A stretch of DNA of 59,343 nt from an uncultured Alphaproteobacteria bacterium (GCA_902576905.1 CACGWW010000008.1:1-59343), one strand, 5' to 3'; positions 23,890-33,692 are shown, counted from the first letter of the stretch. Numbers and translations: made by a program. The notes: a model not told the origin generated them from the sequence alone.

Positions 23890-25029
23890 GTGCATTTTTC
23901 TTTATCAGAAGAACAAAACATTCTTTATAACACGGCTAGGGAATTTGGTGAGGAAACTATTGCGCCAAATGCGATAGACTGGGAAAAGAAAGAAGAAATT
24001 CCCAGAAAACTTCTGAAGGATGCTGGAACTTTGGGACTTGGAGGGATTATTGTCTCTGAGGAAGATGGTGGCTCCGGAATGTCGCGCTTAGACGGAACGC
24101 TAGTATTTGAAGCTCTAGCAATGTCCTGCCCTTCTGTCTCCTCTTTTATTTCAATCCACAATATGTCTGCATGGGTAATCTCAAAGAGAGGTGACCAAGT
24201 TTTAAAAGATAGATTTTTAAAAAATATTGTAAGCTTTGATGACGTTTGTTCATATTGTTTAACAGAACCTGGATCAGGATCAGATGCCGCAGCACTAAAA
24301 ACAAAGGCAGCAATAACAAATGAGGGATATAGCCTTAATGGATCAAAATCATTTATATCCGGTGGAGGTTTTTCAGATTTATACGTTGTACTGTGTAGGA
24401 CTGGAAATCAAACACCGAACGGCATATCAATGGTCTTGGTTGAAAACGGACAAAAAGGTCTCAGTTTCGGAAAAAAAGAGCAAAAAATGGGATGGAAAGC
24501 ACAACCAACCGCAATCGTACAATTTGATAACTGCTCAATTCCTGCCGCAAACCTTGTAGGTGAAGAAGGCGCTGGCTTCAAATACGCTATGGAGGGTTTA
24601 GATGGGGGAAGGCTTAATATTGCCGCCGCGTCCTTAGGCGGCGCACAAAAAGCCTATGAAATTGCAAAATCATATTCAAAGGAAAGATCAGCGTTTGGTA
24701 AACCCATCAGTAGATTTCAGTCTATAGAATTTAAGTTGGCAGATATGGCAACGCAACTCGAGGCGGCAAGACTTTTTTTGAGAAGCGCTGCTTGGAAATT
24801 AGATAATTCAAAACCGGATGCGACTGTCTCTGTCGCAATGGCGAAGCGATTAGTTACCGATGTATCATTTGAAGTTTCAAATACCGCCCTACAAATACTT
24901 GGTGGTTATGGCTATCTCGAAGAGTATGGCATAGAGAAAATAGTACGAGATCTCCGTGTTCATCAAATTTTAGAGGGAACAAATGAGATTATGAGAGTCA
25001 TTATAGCAAGAGCTATTTTGTCCGAGTAA
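23890..25029 (+). CDS. Acyl-CoA dehydrogenase, probable isobutyryl-CoA dehydrogenase
   Basis: An FAD enzyme that introduces the double bond into acyl-CoA. Motifs: CLTEPGSGSDAAALKT, the FGKPISRFQSIEFKLADMAT region, and the C-terminal HQILEGTNEIMRVIIAR holding the catalytic glutamate region. Starts with GTG 3 bases after mmsA. Linkage with mmsA, a 3-hydroxyisobutyryl-CoA hydrolase and mmsB points to isobutyryl-CoA as substrate rather than a straight-chain acyl-CoA; this is inferred from context. Confidence 0.88.
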   Translation: MHFSLSEEQNILYNTAREFGEETIAPNAIDWEKKEEIPRKLLKDAGTLGLGGIIVSEEDGGSGMSRLDGTLVFEALAMSCPSVSSFISIHNMSAWVISKRGDQVLKDRFLKNIVSFDDVCSYCLTEPGSGSDAAALKTKAAITNEGYSLNGSKSFISGGGFSDLYVVLCRTGNQTPNGISMVLVENGQKGLSFGKKEQKMGWKAQPTAIVQFDNCSIPAANLVGEEGAGFKYAMEGLDGGRLNIAAASLGGAQKAYEIAKSYSKERSAFGKPISRFQSIEFKLADMATQLEAARLFLRSAAWKLDNSKPDATVSVAMAKRLVTDVSFEVSNTALQILGGYGYLEEYGIEKIVRDLRVHQILEGTNEIMRVIIARAILSE

Positions 25030-25031
25030 AA

Positions 25032-26042
25032 ATGTCGGAGGATATTTTTATACGAAAATCAGGCTGTGTAGGCCATATAACTTTAAATCGACCTGAAGTG
25101 TTAAACTCACTAACCTATTCGATGATACTCTCTATAGAGAATGCATTAATTGAATGGGAAACCGACGTAAGCATAGCCCTCGTAATTATCGATGCTAAAG
25201 GAGATAGAGCCTTTTGTGCTGGTGGTGACATTCAGATCCTATACGAAAATGGGTTTAATAAAAACTTTGCTTATGGTCAAAAGTTCTGGGCTGACGAGTA
25301 TCGTCTAAATGAGAAAATTGCTAATTATAAGAAACCTTTTGTAGCTTTCATGCAAGGTTTCACGATGGGTGGGGGTGTCGGTGTTTCATGCCATGGTAGT
25401 CATAGAGTAGTAGGGGAAACAAGCAAAATAGCGATGCCAGAATGTAGCATTGGTCTAGTTCCCGACGTTGGAGGCTCTTTTCTTCTTGCACAACTACCTG
25501 GAAATATAGGTACGTTTCTGGGCGTAACTGGTAAAAGGATGAAAGCAAGTGATGCTATTTATTGTGGGTTCGCTGATTACTTCATAACGGAAACAAAGTG
25601 GGAGGACCTAAAAGAAAAACTTTTTGATACTGGAAATATCGATTGGATAAAGAAATATCAGGGAAGTACAGAGACCTCAGAAATAGAAAAGTCTTTTTCA
25701 CAAATTTCAGAAGCTATGGTTGACGTCTCAACTAGGAATATAGAGTCCAGATTACAGCACCCATTTTTTGAAAAGGACTTGAGTGCATTAAGATTTAATT
25801 CCCCAATTTCAGTAGCCTATACAATATCAATGCTAAAAATGGAAAAGGTTCGGAATAATATTTCAGACGCCCTAGATGCAGAATACAGTTTTACTGCTCG
25901 ATCACAAGAATTTGGAGACTTTCAAGAGGGAATAAGAGCAGCTGTGATCGATAAAGACAGAACTCCGCTATGGAAAACCAAAAATCTGGGAGAAATTTCA
26001 GATGAAGACCTCAAACCGTTTTTTCAAACTATTCAACGTTAA
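25032..26042 (+). CDS. 3-hydroxyisobutyryl-CoA hydrolase (enoyl-CoA hydratase superfamily)
   Basis: Crotonase-fold protein of the hydrolase branch: LNRPEVLNSLTYSMI, the oxyanion-hole sequence DRAFCAGGDIQILYE, GFTMGGGVGVSCHG and the characteristic MPECSIGLVPDVGGSF. The C-terminal extension with HPFFEKDLSAL and EFGDFQEGIRAAVIDKD is found in hydrolases, not in hydratases. It removes CoA from 3-hydroxyisobutyryl-CoA in valine degradation. Starts 2 bases after the dehydrogenase. Confidence 0.9.
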   Translation: MSEDIFIRKSGCVGHITLNRPEVLNSLTYSMILSIENALIEWETDVSIALVIIDAKGDRAFCAGGDIQILYENGFNKNFAYGQKFWADEYRLNEKIANYKKPFVAFMQGFTMGGGVGVSCHGSHRVVGETSKIAMPECSIGLVPDVGGSFLLAQLPGNIGTFLGVTGKRMKASDAIYCGFADYFITETKWEDLKEKLFDTGNIDWIKKYQGSTETSEIEKSFSQISEAMVDVSTRNIESRLQHPFFEKDLSALRFNSPISVAYTISMLKMEKVRNNISDALDAEYSFTARSQEFGDFQEGIRAAVIDKDRTPLWKTKNLGEISDEDLKPFFQTIQR

Positions 26043-26060
26043 ACTAAGGAGCACACTTTT

Positions 26061-26918
26061 ATGAAAATAGGATTTATAGGGCTTGGGAACATGGGTGCAC
26101 CCATGGCAAGAAATTTAATTAAAGCTGGTCATGAGTTGTTAGGTTTTGACGTCACTCCAACCAATGTCGGAGATATTACTCAAGACCCCATTACTGAAAT
26201 AGCAAAGAAATGCAGTATTATTTTTTCTATGTTGCCTGATGGAAATGTTTTGAGAAATGTTTATGAGGAACTCATACCCTTGTGTAACCCTAAAACAATA
26301 CTTGTTGATTGTTCAACAGTGGACGTGGAAAGTGCTTTGCATGTATCAAAAGAAGCTGAAAAAAATTCAATAGCGGTAATAGATGCTCCAGTGTCTGGTG
26401 GTGTTGTAGGTGCAGAGAATGGCACACTGACATTTATGGTTGGGGGAGAAAAAGATGCTTATGACCAAATAGAACCATATTTTGCGATAATGGGTCAGAA
26501 ATCTGTGCTATGCGGTGGGCCAGGAGCTGGTCAGTCGGCAAAGATTTGTAATAATATGATTTTGGGAATTTCAATGATAGGAGTATGCGAAGCTTTTAAT
26601 TTGGCCCAAAAACTAAATCTAAATTGGAATAGGTTATTTGATGTTGTATCAACATCATCAGGGTCTTGCTGGTCTGTAAATACATATTGCCCAGCTCCTG
26701 CTGTTGGGCCAGAAAGTCCAGCAGACAGGGACTATAAACCTGGTTTCGCAGCTGATTTGATGTTAAAGGACCTTAAGCTTTCTCAAGCAGCTGCCGAGTC
26801 GGTGTCGGCCCCTACTGAATTGGGTAAGCACGCAACTGAAATATATGAAACTTTCATTTCTGAGGGTGGCAAGGGTATGGATTTTTCTGCTATTTTACCC
26901 TATCTAGCAAAAAAATAG
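26061..26918 (+). CDS. mmsB: 3-hydroxyisobutyrate dehydrogenase
   Basis: Oxidises 3-hydroxyisobutyrate to methylmalonate semialdehyde with NAD. The N terminus KIGFIGLGNMGAPMARNLIKAGH is the Rossmann site plus family signature; DAPVSGGVVGAENGTLTFMVGG and the catalytic lysine region GAGQSAKICNNMILG follow. 285 aa is normal. It completes the enzymes from the acid to MmsA's substrate. Confidence 0.94.
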   Translation: MKIGFIGLGNMGAPMARNLIKAGHELLGFDVTPTNVGDITQDPITEIAKKCSIIFSMLPDGNVLRNVYEELIPLCNPKTILVDCSTVDVESALHVSKEAEKNSIAVIDAPVSGGVVGAENGTLTFMVGGEKDAYDQIEPYFAIMGQKSVLCGGPGAGQSAKICNNMILGISMIGVCEAFNLAQKLNLNWNRLFDVVSTSSGSCWSVNTYCPAPAVGPESPADRDYKPGFAADLMLKDLKLSQAAAESVSAPTELGKHATEIYETFISEGGKGMDFSAILPYLAKK

Positions 26919-26970
26919 TTTTATATTTGAACTTAAATGGCATAGCATTAGAGAAAAATAGGAATAAAAA

Positions 26971-27948
26971 ATGAAAACCCGGATAACAGAATTATTCAAC
27001 ATTCAACACCCAATAATTCAGGGTGGTATGCACTATGTGGGATTTGCCGAGCTAGCCTCTGCTGTTTCAAATGCTGGTGGCTTAGGCATAATAACTGGAC
27101 TTACCCAGAAGACCCCGAACGATCTTGCAAAAGAGATAGCGAGATGCCACGAAATGACAGACAATCCGTTTGGAGTGAATTTAACATTTCTTCCAACGGT
27201 AGCGGCGCCTGACTATCCTGGATATATTGATGCAATTATCGATGGAGGAATTAAGATTGTAGAGACCGCAGGAAGAAATCCCCAACCTTATATGGAACAA
27301 TTAAAAAAAGCTGATATAAAAGTTATTCACAAATGTACCTCTGTTAGACACTCACTCAAAGCTGAAGCTATAGGATGTGATGCTGTGTCGGTAGATGGAT
27401 TTGAATGCGGAGGACATCCCGGTGAGGACGATATGCCAAATATGATTTTACTTCCCCGAGCAGCTGAGGAATTGAAAATTCCATTTGTCGCTTCAGGAGG
27501 CATGGCAGACGCACGAAGCTTAGTTGCCTCGCTTGCAATGGGAGCGGATGGAATGAATATGGGAACAAGATTTATGGCTACTAAGGAAGCTCCATGTCAC
27601 GAAAGAGTAAAAAAGGCGATAATTAATGCCACAGAATTAGATACGAGACTTGTTATGCGTCCACTGAGAAATACAGAAAGAGTATTAAATAATTCTGCAG
27701 TAGAAAAATTATTAGAAAAAGAAAAAGAGCTGGGCTCTAATATTAAATTTGAAGACATTATGGATGAAGTGGCAGGTGTATACCCTAAAGTAATGCTTGA
27801 TGGAGAAATGGAAGCAGGGGCGTGGTCATGCGGAATGGTAGTTGGTCTTATTAATGACATACCCAGCTGTAAAGAACTCATAGATGGAATAATGAGTGAG
27901 GCTGACAGCCTAATAACAAAGAGACTTGAAGGTATGCTTTCTGCATAA
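26971..27948 (+). CDS. Nitronate monooxygenase-family flavoprotein
   Basis: FMN TIM-barrel protein of the 2-nitropropane dioxygenase group. Motifs: the N-terminal QHPIIQGGMHYVGFAELASA, SVDGFECGGHPGEDDM, PFVASGGMADARSL and GADGMNMGTRFMAT for phosphate binding. The family detoxifies propionate-3-nitronate and also contains FabK-like enoyl reductases, so the true substrate is uncertain. It follows mmsB by 52 bases on the same strand. Confidence 0.82.
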   Translation: MKTRITELFNIQHPIIQGGMHYVGFAELASAVSNAGGLGIITGLTQKTPNDLAKEIARCHEMTDNPFGVNLTFLPTVAAPDYPGYIDAIIDGGIKIVETAGRNPQPYMEQLKKADIKVIHKCTSVRHSLKAEAIGCDAVSVDGFECGGHPGEDDMPNMILLPRAAEELKIPFVASGGMADARSLVASLAMGADGMNMGTRFMATKEAPCHERVKKAIINATELDTRLVMRPLRNTERVLNNSAVEKLLEKEKELGSNIKFEDIMDEVAGVYPKVMLDGEMEAGAWSCGMVVGLINDIPSCKELIDGIMSEADSLITKRLEGMLSA

Positions 27949-27963
27949 GAACTTTTTATTTAT

Positions 27964-28725
27964 CTACTTAGAGTTTTTTTCTTTTATCGATTTCAGCCGG
28001 CGTTCTAAGTACTGAGACTCAAGCGTATTCTTAATACGTGAGTTGAGACTTTGGATATTTACACTATCCATTACTATGTCGTTTATAGAGAGTTTCATGC
28101 CTCTTACAGCTTCAGGCGATAACTCTTTACATTGCTTAATAAAATCTTGTGCTTTTTCAATGATATTCTCGCCTTCGTTTATAATCGCGTCAAAAAATCC
28201 AAGATTTTTCAGCTCTTTTTCTGACATTTTTGTTGCTGTAAGTAATAATCTCTTAGTAGCACTTGCTCCGAAAATATTTAAAAATCTTTTTATTCCGGCT
28301 GTGTGATAATGAATTCCAATCTTGGCTGGAGGCACCATAATTTCAATATTTGAGACAGCAATTCTAAAATCGCAGGCACAAGCTATTTCTACACCACCAC
28401 CATATGCACTCCCATTTAAAGCACACACAGTGGGAAGAGGAAAGTTTTGAATAGCATCACACAATTTTGACATGTCATTTGATTGTAGCTCTTGATCTTT
28501 TTTATGTTTTCCAATTATTGAAATAATCTCAGAAAGGTCAGCTCCCGAGCAAAAAACGTCACCGCTTCCTGAGATAATAAGTGCATAAATATCAGATTGC
28601 GCCTCTCTAGAAAGTATGTCTCTTAGCAACAACATATCTTCTGAATTAAGCGCGTTTTTTCTCTTGGGCGAGTCTAGTATTAATATCCCGACACCATTAT
28701 TCTTTGTGAATTTTACATTATTCAT
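27964..28725 (-). CDS. Enoyl-CoA hydratase/isomerase family protein
   Basis: Crotonase-fold protein of 253 aa: LDSPKRKNALNSEDMLLLR, oxyanion-hole GDVFCSGADLSEI, and NGSAYGGGVEIACACDFRIA. Both glutamates usual in hydratases are not obvious: the second region reads MVPPAKIGIHYHTAG rather than the common E-x-x-x-G, so isomerase or other activity is possible. Convergent with the nitronate monooxygenase gene; might supply the methacrylyl-CoA hydration step missing from the adjacent operon. Confidence 0.78.
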   Translation of the reverse strand: MNNVKFTKNNGVGILILDSPKRKNALNSEDMLLLRDILSREAQSDIYALIISGSGDVFCSGADLSEIISIIGKHKKDQELQSNDMSKLCDAIQNFPLPTVCALNGSAYGGGVEIACACDFRIAVSNIEIMVPPAKIGIHYHTAGIKRFLNIFGASATKRLLLTATKMSEKELKNLGFFDAIINEGENIIEKAQDFIKQCKELSPEAVRGMKLSINDIVMDSVNIQSLNSRIKNTLESQYLERRLKSIKEKNSK

Positions 28726-28955
28726 TTTCGTAGTTTTTGTAGTACAATTAATCGTAATGATCTTAGTATCCTAAAAATATTAAAATAAAAATCTGAGAAA
28801 TACCAAGGCATTTCGTTTTTTAATTAACCTATTACAATTAAATAAAATATAGATACCCTGTCACCTATTTATTTGGGACTATAATCTCTCCTTCTTTTTT
28901 GAAAATAAACGCCCAGAAATTCTTTCTCTTGACTTTTAATATTAATTAGGATGTT

Positions 28956-29047
28956 CTAGTGGATTGACAGGGGTGCCTCTTTGTTTTGTGAGGCTGAGAA
29001 TAACCCTCAAACTTGAACCGGGTAATGCTGGCGTAAGGAGTCACTAG
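28956..29047 (+). ncRNA. TPP riboswitch (THI element)
   Basis: All the conserved blocks are present: GGGGTGCC (28970-28977), GGCTGAGA (28992-28999), ATAACCC, GAACC and CCGGGTAATGCTGGCGTAAGGAG, closed by a perfect P1 helix CTAGTG (28956-28961) with CACTAG (29042-29047). The AAGGAG ribosome-binding site (29035-29040) of thiM is inside the aptamer end and the ATG at 29050 is 2 bases after P1. Bound thiamine pyrophosphate would therefore mask translation initiation directly, with no separate expression platform. Confidence 0.95.
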
Positions 29048-29049
29048 AT

Positions 29050-29868
29050 ATGCGCATTCCTCACATCGGCCACAAATCATTGGAGACCTCAATGAATAGT
29101 CTTGAAGAATTAAAAGCAAAAAATCCTCTCGTGCACTGTATAACTAATTATGTTTCCATGGATATTGCAGCAAATACGCTTTTGGCAGTTGGAGCGTCTC
29201 CAGCAATGATACATACTCCAGAAGAGAGTGGAGATTTTTCTCCAGTAGCGGGTGCACTAACTGTAAATATCGGTACTATTTCACCAAATTGGCTCGAAGG
29301 TATGGAAAAAGCAATTGAGGCGGCTAATAAAGCAAAAGTCCCTTGGGTATTGGACCCCGTAGCACACTTTGCGACACCATACCGTCAAACCTCAATAGCA
29401 AGATTGATATCCCTAGAACCCTCAGTTGTGAGAGGGAATGCGTCTGAAATTTTAGCCTTACAAGGCGAAGAGACTGAAGCAAAGGGTGTAGACTCTCAAG
29501 AAGAAGTTGAAACAGCCTTAAATGCTAGTAAGAAACTTGCAAAAAAGCATAATTGTACAATTTTTGTGACTGGAGAAATAGACATAATCACAGATGGTGT
29601 AAGGGTTACTCGAGTATCAGGCGGATCATCTTTTATGTCGAGTGTTACAGCTATTGGATGTTCTTTAACATGTCTAGTTGGCGCCTTCACAGCGATCACT
29701 GATCCCTACACTGCTAGCGTTAGTGCTGCTACTCTGTTCGCTGAAGCAGGACATAAAGCAAAATTAAGTTCTAATGGCCCAGGTTCATTTAGAACGCATT
29801 TTTTAGATCAACTTTCCCTTGTGAACCCTCATAATTTTTCAAATTTAAAGTGGGCTGATAGTGTTTGA
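29050..29868 (+). CDS. thiM: Hydroxyethylthiazole kinase ThiM
   Basis: Phosphorylates the thiazole alcohol for reuse in thiamine synthesis. Motifs: NPLVHCITNYVSMDIAANTL and LAVGASPAMIHTPEE, then PWVLDPVAHFAT and VRGNASEILAL, and SSVTAIGCSLTCLVGAF near the active-site Cys. The ATG at 29050 fits the AAGGAG at 29035-29040; a second ATG at 29092 has none. First gene of the riboswitch-controlled operon; overlaps thiE by 8 bases. Confidence 0.95.
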   Translation: MRIPHIGHKSLETSMNSLEELKAKNPLVHCITNYVSMDIAANTLLAVGASPAMIHTPEESGDFSPVAGALTVNIGTISPNWLEGMEKAIEAANKAKVPWVLDPVAHFATPYRQTSIARLISLEPSVVRGNASEILALQGEETEAKGVDSQEEVETALNASKKLAKKHNCTIFVTGEIDIITDGVRVTRVSGGSSFMSSVTAIGCSLTCLVGAFTAITDPYTASVSAATLFAEAGHKAKLSSNGPGSFRTHFLDQLSLVNPHNFSNLKWADSV

Positions 29869-30517
29869 TGCCGCTAAATTAAAACTCTATCTAGTAACTG
29901 ACCCTTATCTCTGTGCAACTTTTGGGTTATTGAATACAGTTAATGCTGCAGTAAAAGGCGGGATTACGATGGTTCAACTTAGAGATAAAGAAGCATCTAC
30001 GAAAGATAGGATCAGTGTTGGAAAAGAGCTACAGAAAATATTAAAGGATACTGAGATCCCATTGATAGTAAATGATGACGTTGAAGCGGCTTTAGCGATA
30101 GATGCAGATGGTATCCATGTAGGACAAAATGATAAAAGCACCTTTGAGATAAGAGGTAAAGTTGGAAAAGATAAAATCGTCGGATTATCATGTGAAACTA
30201 TTGAAGATGCAAAAGCTGCAGACCCCGCTTTAGTGGACTATATAGGTATAAGTCCAGTATTTCCAACACCAACAAAATCGGATTTCAATGCGTATATCGG
30301 GTTAGACGGTGTAAGCGATATCGTAAATGCAACATCTCTACCATCAGTAGCTATCGGTGGACTTAAAAGAGAACACTGTGGAAAGATATTTAGCACCGGC
30401 TGCCAAGGGATGGCAGTAGTATCGGCGATCTGTGGTAAAGATGATCCTTACATGGAAACAAAATTATTGCATGATGAAATTCGACGAGTATTTGAAGATA
30501 ACAAACCGGTGAACTAA
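29861..30517 (+). CDS. thiE: Thiamine-phosphate synthase ThiE
   Basis: Joins HMP pyrophosphate and thiazole phosphate to give thiamine phosphate. The barrel has [51 protein letters not shown] and [12 protein letters not shown], all family hallmarks. The start is a GTG inside the thiM end. 218 aa is normal. Confidence 0.96.
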   Translation: MFDAAKLKLYLVTDPYLCATFGLLNTVNAAVKGGITMVQLRDKEASTKDRISVGKELQKILKDTEIPLIVNDDVEAALAIDADGIHVGQNDKSTFEIRGKVGKDKIVGLSCETIEDAKAADPALVDYIGISPVFPTPTKSDFNAYIGLDGVSDIVNATSLPSVAIGGLKREHCGKIFSTGCQGMAVVSAICGKDDPYMETKLLHDEIRRVFEDNKPVN

Positions 30518-30519
30518 AA

Positions 30520-31332
30520 ATGTCAAATCGAGTGAAAAATGTTCTGTCTATAGCTGGGTCTGATCCATCGGGAGGTGCAGGAATACAAGCTGATTTAAAA
30601 ACATTTGCTGCAAATGGTGTATATGGCATGGCAGCAGTTACTGCCTTAACAGTCCAAAATACTATGGGAGTGGAAGGAATTCATTTGATACCAAAAAAAT
30701 TTGTTGCGTCTCAAATTAATGCTATTTTTCGTGATATATGTGTAAGCTCAGTTAAGGTTGGAATGGTCGCTAACGCAGAAATCGCCAAAGAAGTTGGCAC
30801 TACATTGGCAAAATATAAAAAAGTATTTTCAGTAGTTGACCCAGTTATGGTGGCAAAAGGAGGATCACCTTTGTTAGATAAAAAAGCAATCCAATCTGTT
30901 AAAGACCATCTGTTACCAATCGCAACAATCATAACACCTAATTTACCTGAGGCAGCAGTTCTATTGGGTTCTTCTGTAGCAAAATCCAAAGAGGATATGG
31001 TTAATCAAGGCAAAGCTCTATTATGTTTGGGATCTAAGTCGGTTTTGATAAAAGGTGGACACTCAGGAGGCAGTACAAGTAATGATCTACTAGTAACGGA
31101 AAAAGATCATTTCTGGTTCAATGAGAAAAGAATAAATACAAAAAATACACATGGAACAGGATGTACTTTATCCTCCTCTATCGCAAGTTTTTTAGCTAAA
31201 AACTACCCAATAGAGGAGGCAGTTTCAAAGTCAAAGGAGTTTGTTACTGGTGCTATTAGAGACTCAAATAAACTATCTGTCGGGAAAGGCCATGGTCCGA
31301 CCAACCACTTTCACGCATTAAAAATTTTTTAA
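30520..31332 (+). CDS. thiD: HMP/HMP-phosphate kinase ThiD
   Basis: Phosphorylates hydroxymethylpyrimidine twice. Motifs: [20 protein letters not shown] at the N terminus, [22 protein letters not shown], and the catalytic [13 protein letters not shown] anion hole. Two bases after thiE. With ThiM and ThiE it completes salvage of both halves of thiamine to thiamine phosphate. Confidence 0.96.
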   Translation: MSNRVKNVLSIAGSDPSGGAGIQADLKTFAANGVYGMAAVTALTVQNTMGVEGIHLIPKKFVASQINAIFRDICVSSVKVGMVANAEIAKEVGTTLAKYKKVFSVVDPVMVAKGGSPLLDKKAIQSVKDHLLPIATIITPNLPEAAVLLGSSVAKSKEDMVNQGKALLCLGSKSVLIKGGHSGGSTSNDLLVTEKDHFWFNEKRINTKNTHGTGCTLSSSIASFLAKNYPIEEAVSKSKEFVTGAIRDSNKLSVGKGHGPTNHFHALKIF

Positions 31333-31353
31333 CAAAATTGAAGGGACCCAATA

Positions 31354-32292
31354 ATGATCTTAAGACTTATACTCTTACTTTTATTTCTCACAGCAAATAA
31401 ATTGGCTGCAAAAGATAAAATGACCCTTTTGTTGGACTGGTTTATAAATCCCGATCATGGTCCGATAATAATTGCTAAAGAAAAGGGCTATTTTTCTGAT
31501 CAAAACCTAGAAATTGAAATAATCGCTCCTGCTGACCCATCAGCTCCACCAAAGCTTGTCGCTGCTGGTCAAGCTGATTTAGCCGTAAGCTATCAACCAC
31601 AATTACATTTGCAACTTACACAAGGATTGCCACTTATTCGTGTTGGGACCCTTGTGGCAACCCCACTTAATTGTCTATTAGTTTTGGAGAACGGTCCTAT
31701 AAACACTCCGCAGAGTTTGTCCGGAAAGAAGATCGGTTTCTCTGTTGCAGGTGTTGAAGAAATTCTACTATCTGCAATTTTAGAAAAGTATGGTGTAAAA
31801 TTAGAGGATGTGGAACTAGTAAATGTAAACTTTTCTCTTTCACCTTCTTTAATGTCTGGTCAGGTTGATGCTGTTATTGGTGCTTTTAGAAACTTTGAAT
31901 TAAATCAAATGAAGATTGAGAACGTACCCGGAAAATGTTTCTTCCTAGAGGAAGAAGGAGTTCCTCCTTACGACGAGCTTATTTATGTTGCTAATTCAAA
32001 GAATATTGATAAAGAAAAAATTCGTAAATTTCTTAAAGCAACGGAGCTAGCAACCCAATTTATTATAAATAATCCTGAGGAAAGCTGGAAAATATTTGCG
32101 TCGACTTCTAAAGAACTAGATGATCAATTAAATAGAATGGCATGGGCGGATACGATACCTCGTTTTGCTTTGAGGCCTCCTGCATTTGATGCCGGAAGAT
32201 ATCTAGAATTCCAAGATTTTCTTCTTCAAAATAAGTTAATAAATAAGGCTTTTCCGATTTCTAGAATAGCTATAGATGTAACGAGGAATTAG
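31354..32292 (+). CDS. thiY: ABC transporter substrate-binding protein, ThiY/NMT1 type (pyrimidine precursor)
   Basis: A periplasmic binding protein with signal peptide (about 1-19) and the NMT1/THI5-like fold: LLLDWFINPDHGPIIIAKEKG, EIIAPADPSAPPKLVAAGQA, DLAVSYQPQLHLQ. ThiY proteins bind N-formyl-aminomethyl-pyrimidine, a breakdown product of thiamine. It is followed by tenA and by the ATPase and permease of the same importer, which supports this substrate. 312 aa before processing. Confidence 0.88.
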   Translation: MILRLILLLLFLTANKLAAKDKMTLLLDWFINPDHGPIIIAKEKGYFSDQNLEIEIIAPADPSAPPKLVAAGQADLAVSYQPQLHLQLTQGLPLIRVGTLVATPLNCLLVLENGPINTPQSLSGKKIGFSVAGVEEILLSAILEKYGVKLEDVELVNVNFSLSPSLMSGQVDAVIGAFRNFELNQMKIENVPGKCFFLEEEGVPPYDELIYVANSKNIDKEKIRKFLKATELATQFIINNPEESWKIFASTSKELDDQLNRMAWADTIPRFALRPPAFDAGRYLEFQDFLLQNKLINKAFPISRIAIDVTRN

Positions 32293-32961
32293 ATGAACTA
32301 CAGTGACGTTTTTTCAACTTGGAGAGATTTGCATAAGACTGAGTGGACTTCTTATACGAGGCATCCATTTGTAGAAAGAATAGGAGATGGAACTTTACCG
32401 AAAAGCGCTTTTCTAAACTATCTGAGACAAGACTATATCTTTTTAAAACATTTTTCTAGAGCTTGGGGTCTTGCAATTGCAAAGTCCAGTAACATAACTG
32501 AGATGCACACTTGTTCCAAGGTGGTTCACGCACTTTTAGACGAGGAAATAAAATTGCATATAGAATTTTGTAACAGTGAAGGCATCTCAACTGACGAACT
32601 TGAAAAGACAAATGAAATGCATCAGAATTTAGCTTATACAAGGTTCGTTCTGGATGCGGGTTTTTCAGGAGATTTTTTAGACCTTATGGCAGCACTCGCA
32701 CCATGTGTGCTGGGCTATGGGGAAATAGGTAAGCGCTTAGGAGCGTCCCAATATAGTTCGGTCTATGAAAAGTGGATTACTACATATGCAGGAAAGGATT
32801 ATCAAAGTTTATGTGTGGAAGTAGGAACCTTAATTGATAATGCTGTTCTTACAAGACTAGGTGGCAACTATACATCTTTAGGTAAATTTCGTGATCTTTC
32901 TCAAAAATTTAAAATAGCTACACTCCTCGAAAAAAATTTTTGGGAAATGACTAATATATGA
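32293..32961 (+). CDS. tenA: Aminopyrimidine aminohydrolase TenA
   Basis: Hydrolyses aminomethyl-pyrimidine to HMP, salvaging thiamine breakdown products. All-helical protein with HPFVERIGDGTLPKSAFLNY, YLRQDYIFLKHFSRAWG, the likely catalytic Cys in LAPCVLGYGEIG, and a C-terminal LEKNFWEM. Located between binding protein and transporter genes, directly adjacent to both (0 bases before, 4 overlap after). 222 aa is typical. Confidence 0.92.
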   Translation: MNYSDVFSTWRDLHKTEWTSYTRHPFVERIGDGTLPKSAFLNYLRQDYIFLKHFSRAWGLAIAKSSNITEMHTCSKVVHALLDEEIKLHIEFCNSEGISTDELEKTNEMHQNLAYTRFVLDAGFSGDFLDLMAALAPCVLGYGEIGKRLGASQYSSVYEKWITTYAGKDYQSLCVEVGTLIDNAVLTRLGGNYTSLGKFRDLSQKFKIATLLEKNFWEMTNI

Positions 32962-33692
32962 TGTCTTCCACCTCCCCTTCAATAGAATTGATCGGAAGTG
33001 TAAGATCAGAAAGTGAAGTTTTGTTTGGAGATCTAAGGCTTGCAGTAAGGGCTAATCAGTGGACTTGCCTTCTTGGTACATCAGGTATTGGCAAATCGAC
33101 TATTCTTCGATTAATTGCTGGGTTGCCAACCCATGTAAAACTTGACGGCAGCATAAAAAGTAATGATCACTTACCTATCTCAAATCGTGTTTCCTACATG
33201 GCCCAGAATGATTTGTTAATTCCATGGGCGACAGTAAGCGCCAATGTTTCTTTGGGTAATAAATTACGAGGAGAAAAGTTCTCGCCAGAAAAAAAACTGA
33301 AAATTATTGAAAAAGTTGGTTTGATGGATCATAAAAAAAAATATCCCTTTCAGCTTTCTGGAGGACAACGTCAACGAGCTGCTCTCGCAAGAACGTTAAT
33401 GGAAAATACACCTATAGTTTTATTAGATGAGCCATTTGGTTCATTAGACTCAAATACCAGAGAAGAGATGATCGATCTGACATTTGAAAGTCTTAAAGGA
33501 AAAACCGTTTTGTTTGTAACTCATGATCCCCATGAAGCTGCAAGACTGTGTGAAAGTATCTACATTCTTGGCCGGCAAAAGACAACAAGCAATCGAAGTC
33601 TCAAACCACCATTTCCTAAAACATATTCCGACAAATTGGTTTTCGATCTGCAATATTCGTTACTAGAAAAAATAAAAAGCAACCGATCATGA
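32958..33692 (+). CDS. thiZ: ABC transporter ATPase for thiamine precursor uptake (ThiZ)
   Basis: ABC ATPase of the nitrate/taurine type: Walker A GTSGIGKST, Q-loop SYMAQNDLLIPW, signature LSGGQRQRAALARTL, Walker B IVLLDEPFGSLD and the switch His in LFVTHDPHEAA. 244 aa. Overlaps tenA by 4 bases and the permease by 4. The gene symbol follows the ThiXYZ naming and is inferred from context. Confidence 0.88.
   Translation: MMSSTSPSIELIGSVRSESEVLFGDLRLAVRANQWTCLLGTSGIGKSTILRLIAGLPTHVKLDGSIKSNDHLPISNRVSYMAQNDLLIPWATVSANVSLGNKLRGEKFSPEKKLKIIEKVGLMDHKKKYPFQLSGGQRQRAALARTLMENTPIVLLDEPFGSLDSNTREEMIDLTFESLKGKTVLFVTHDPHEAARLCESIYILGRQKTTSNRSLKPPFPKTYSDKLVFDLQYSLLEKIKSNRS

Noticed and set aside
28929-28957. 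TTGACT-N17-TGTTCT as promoter of the thiamine operon
   Set aside because: The -10 match is poor and the start would fall beyond the 5' strand of riboswitch helix P1, destroying the aptamer; the true promoter must be further upstream.
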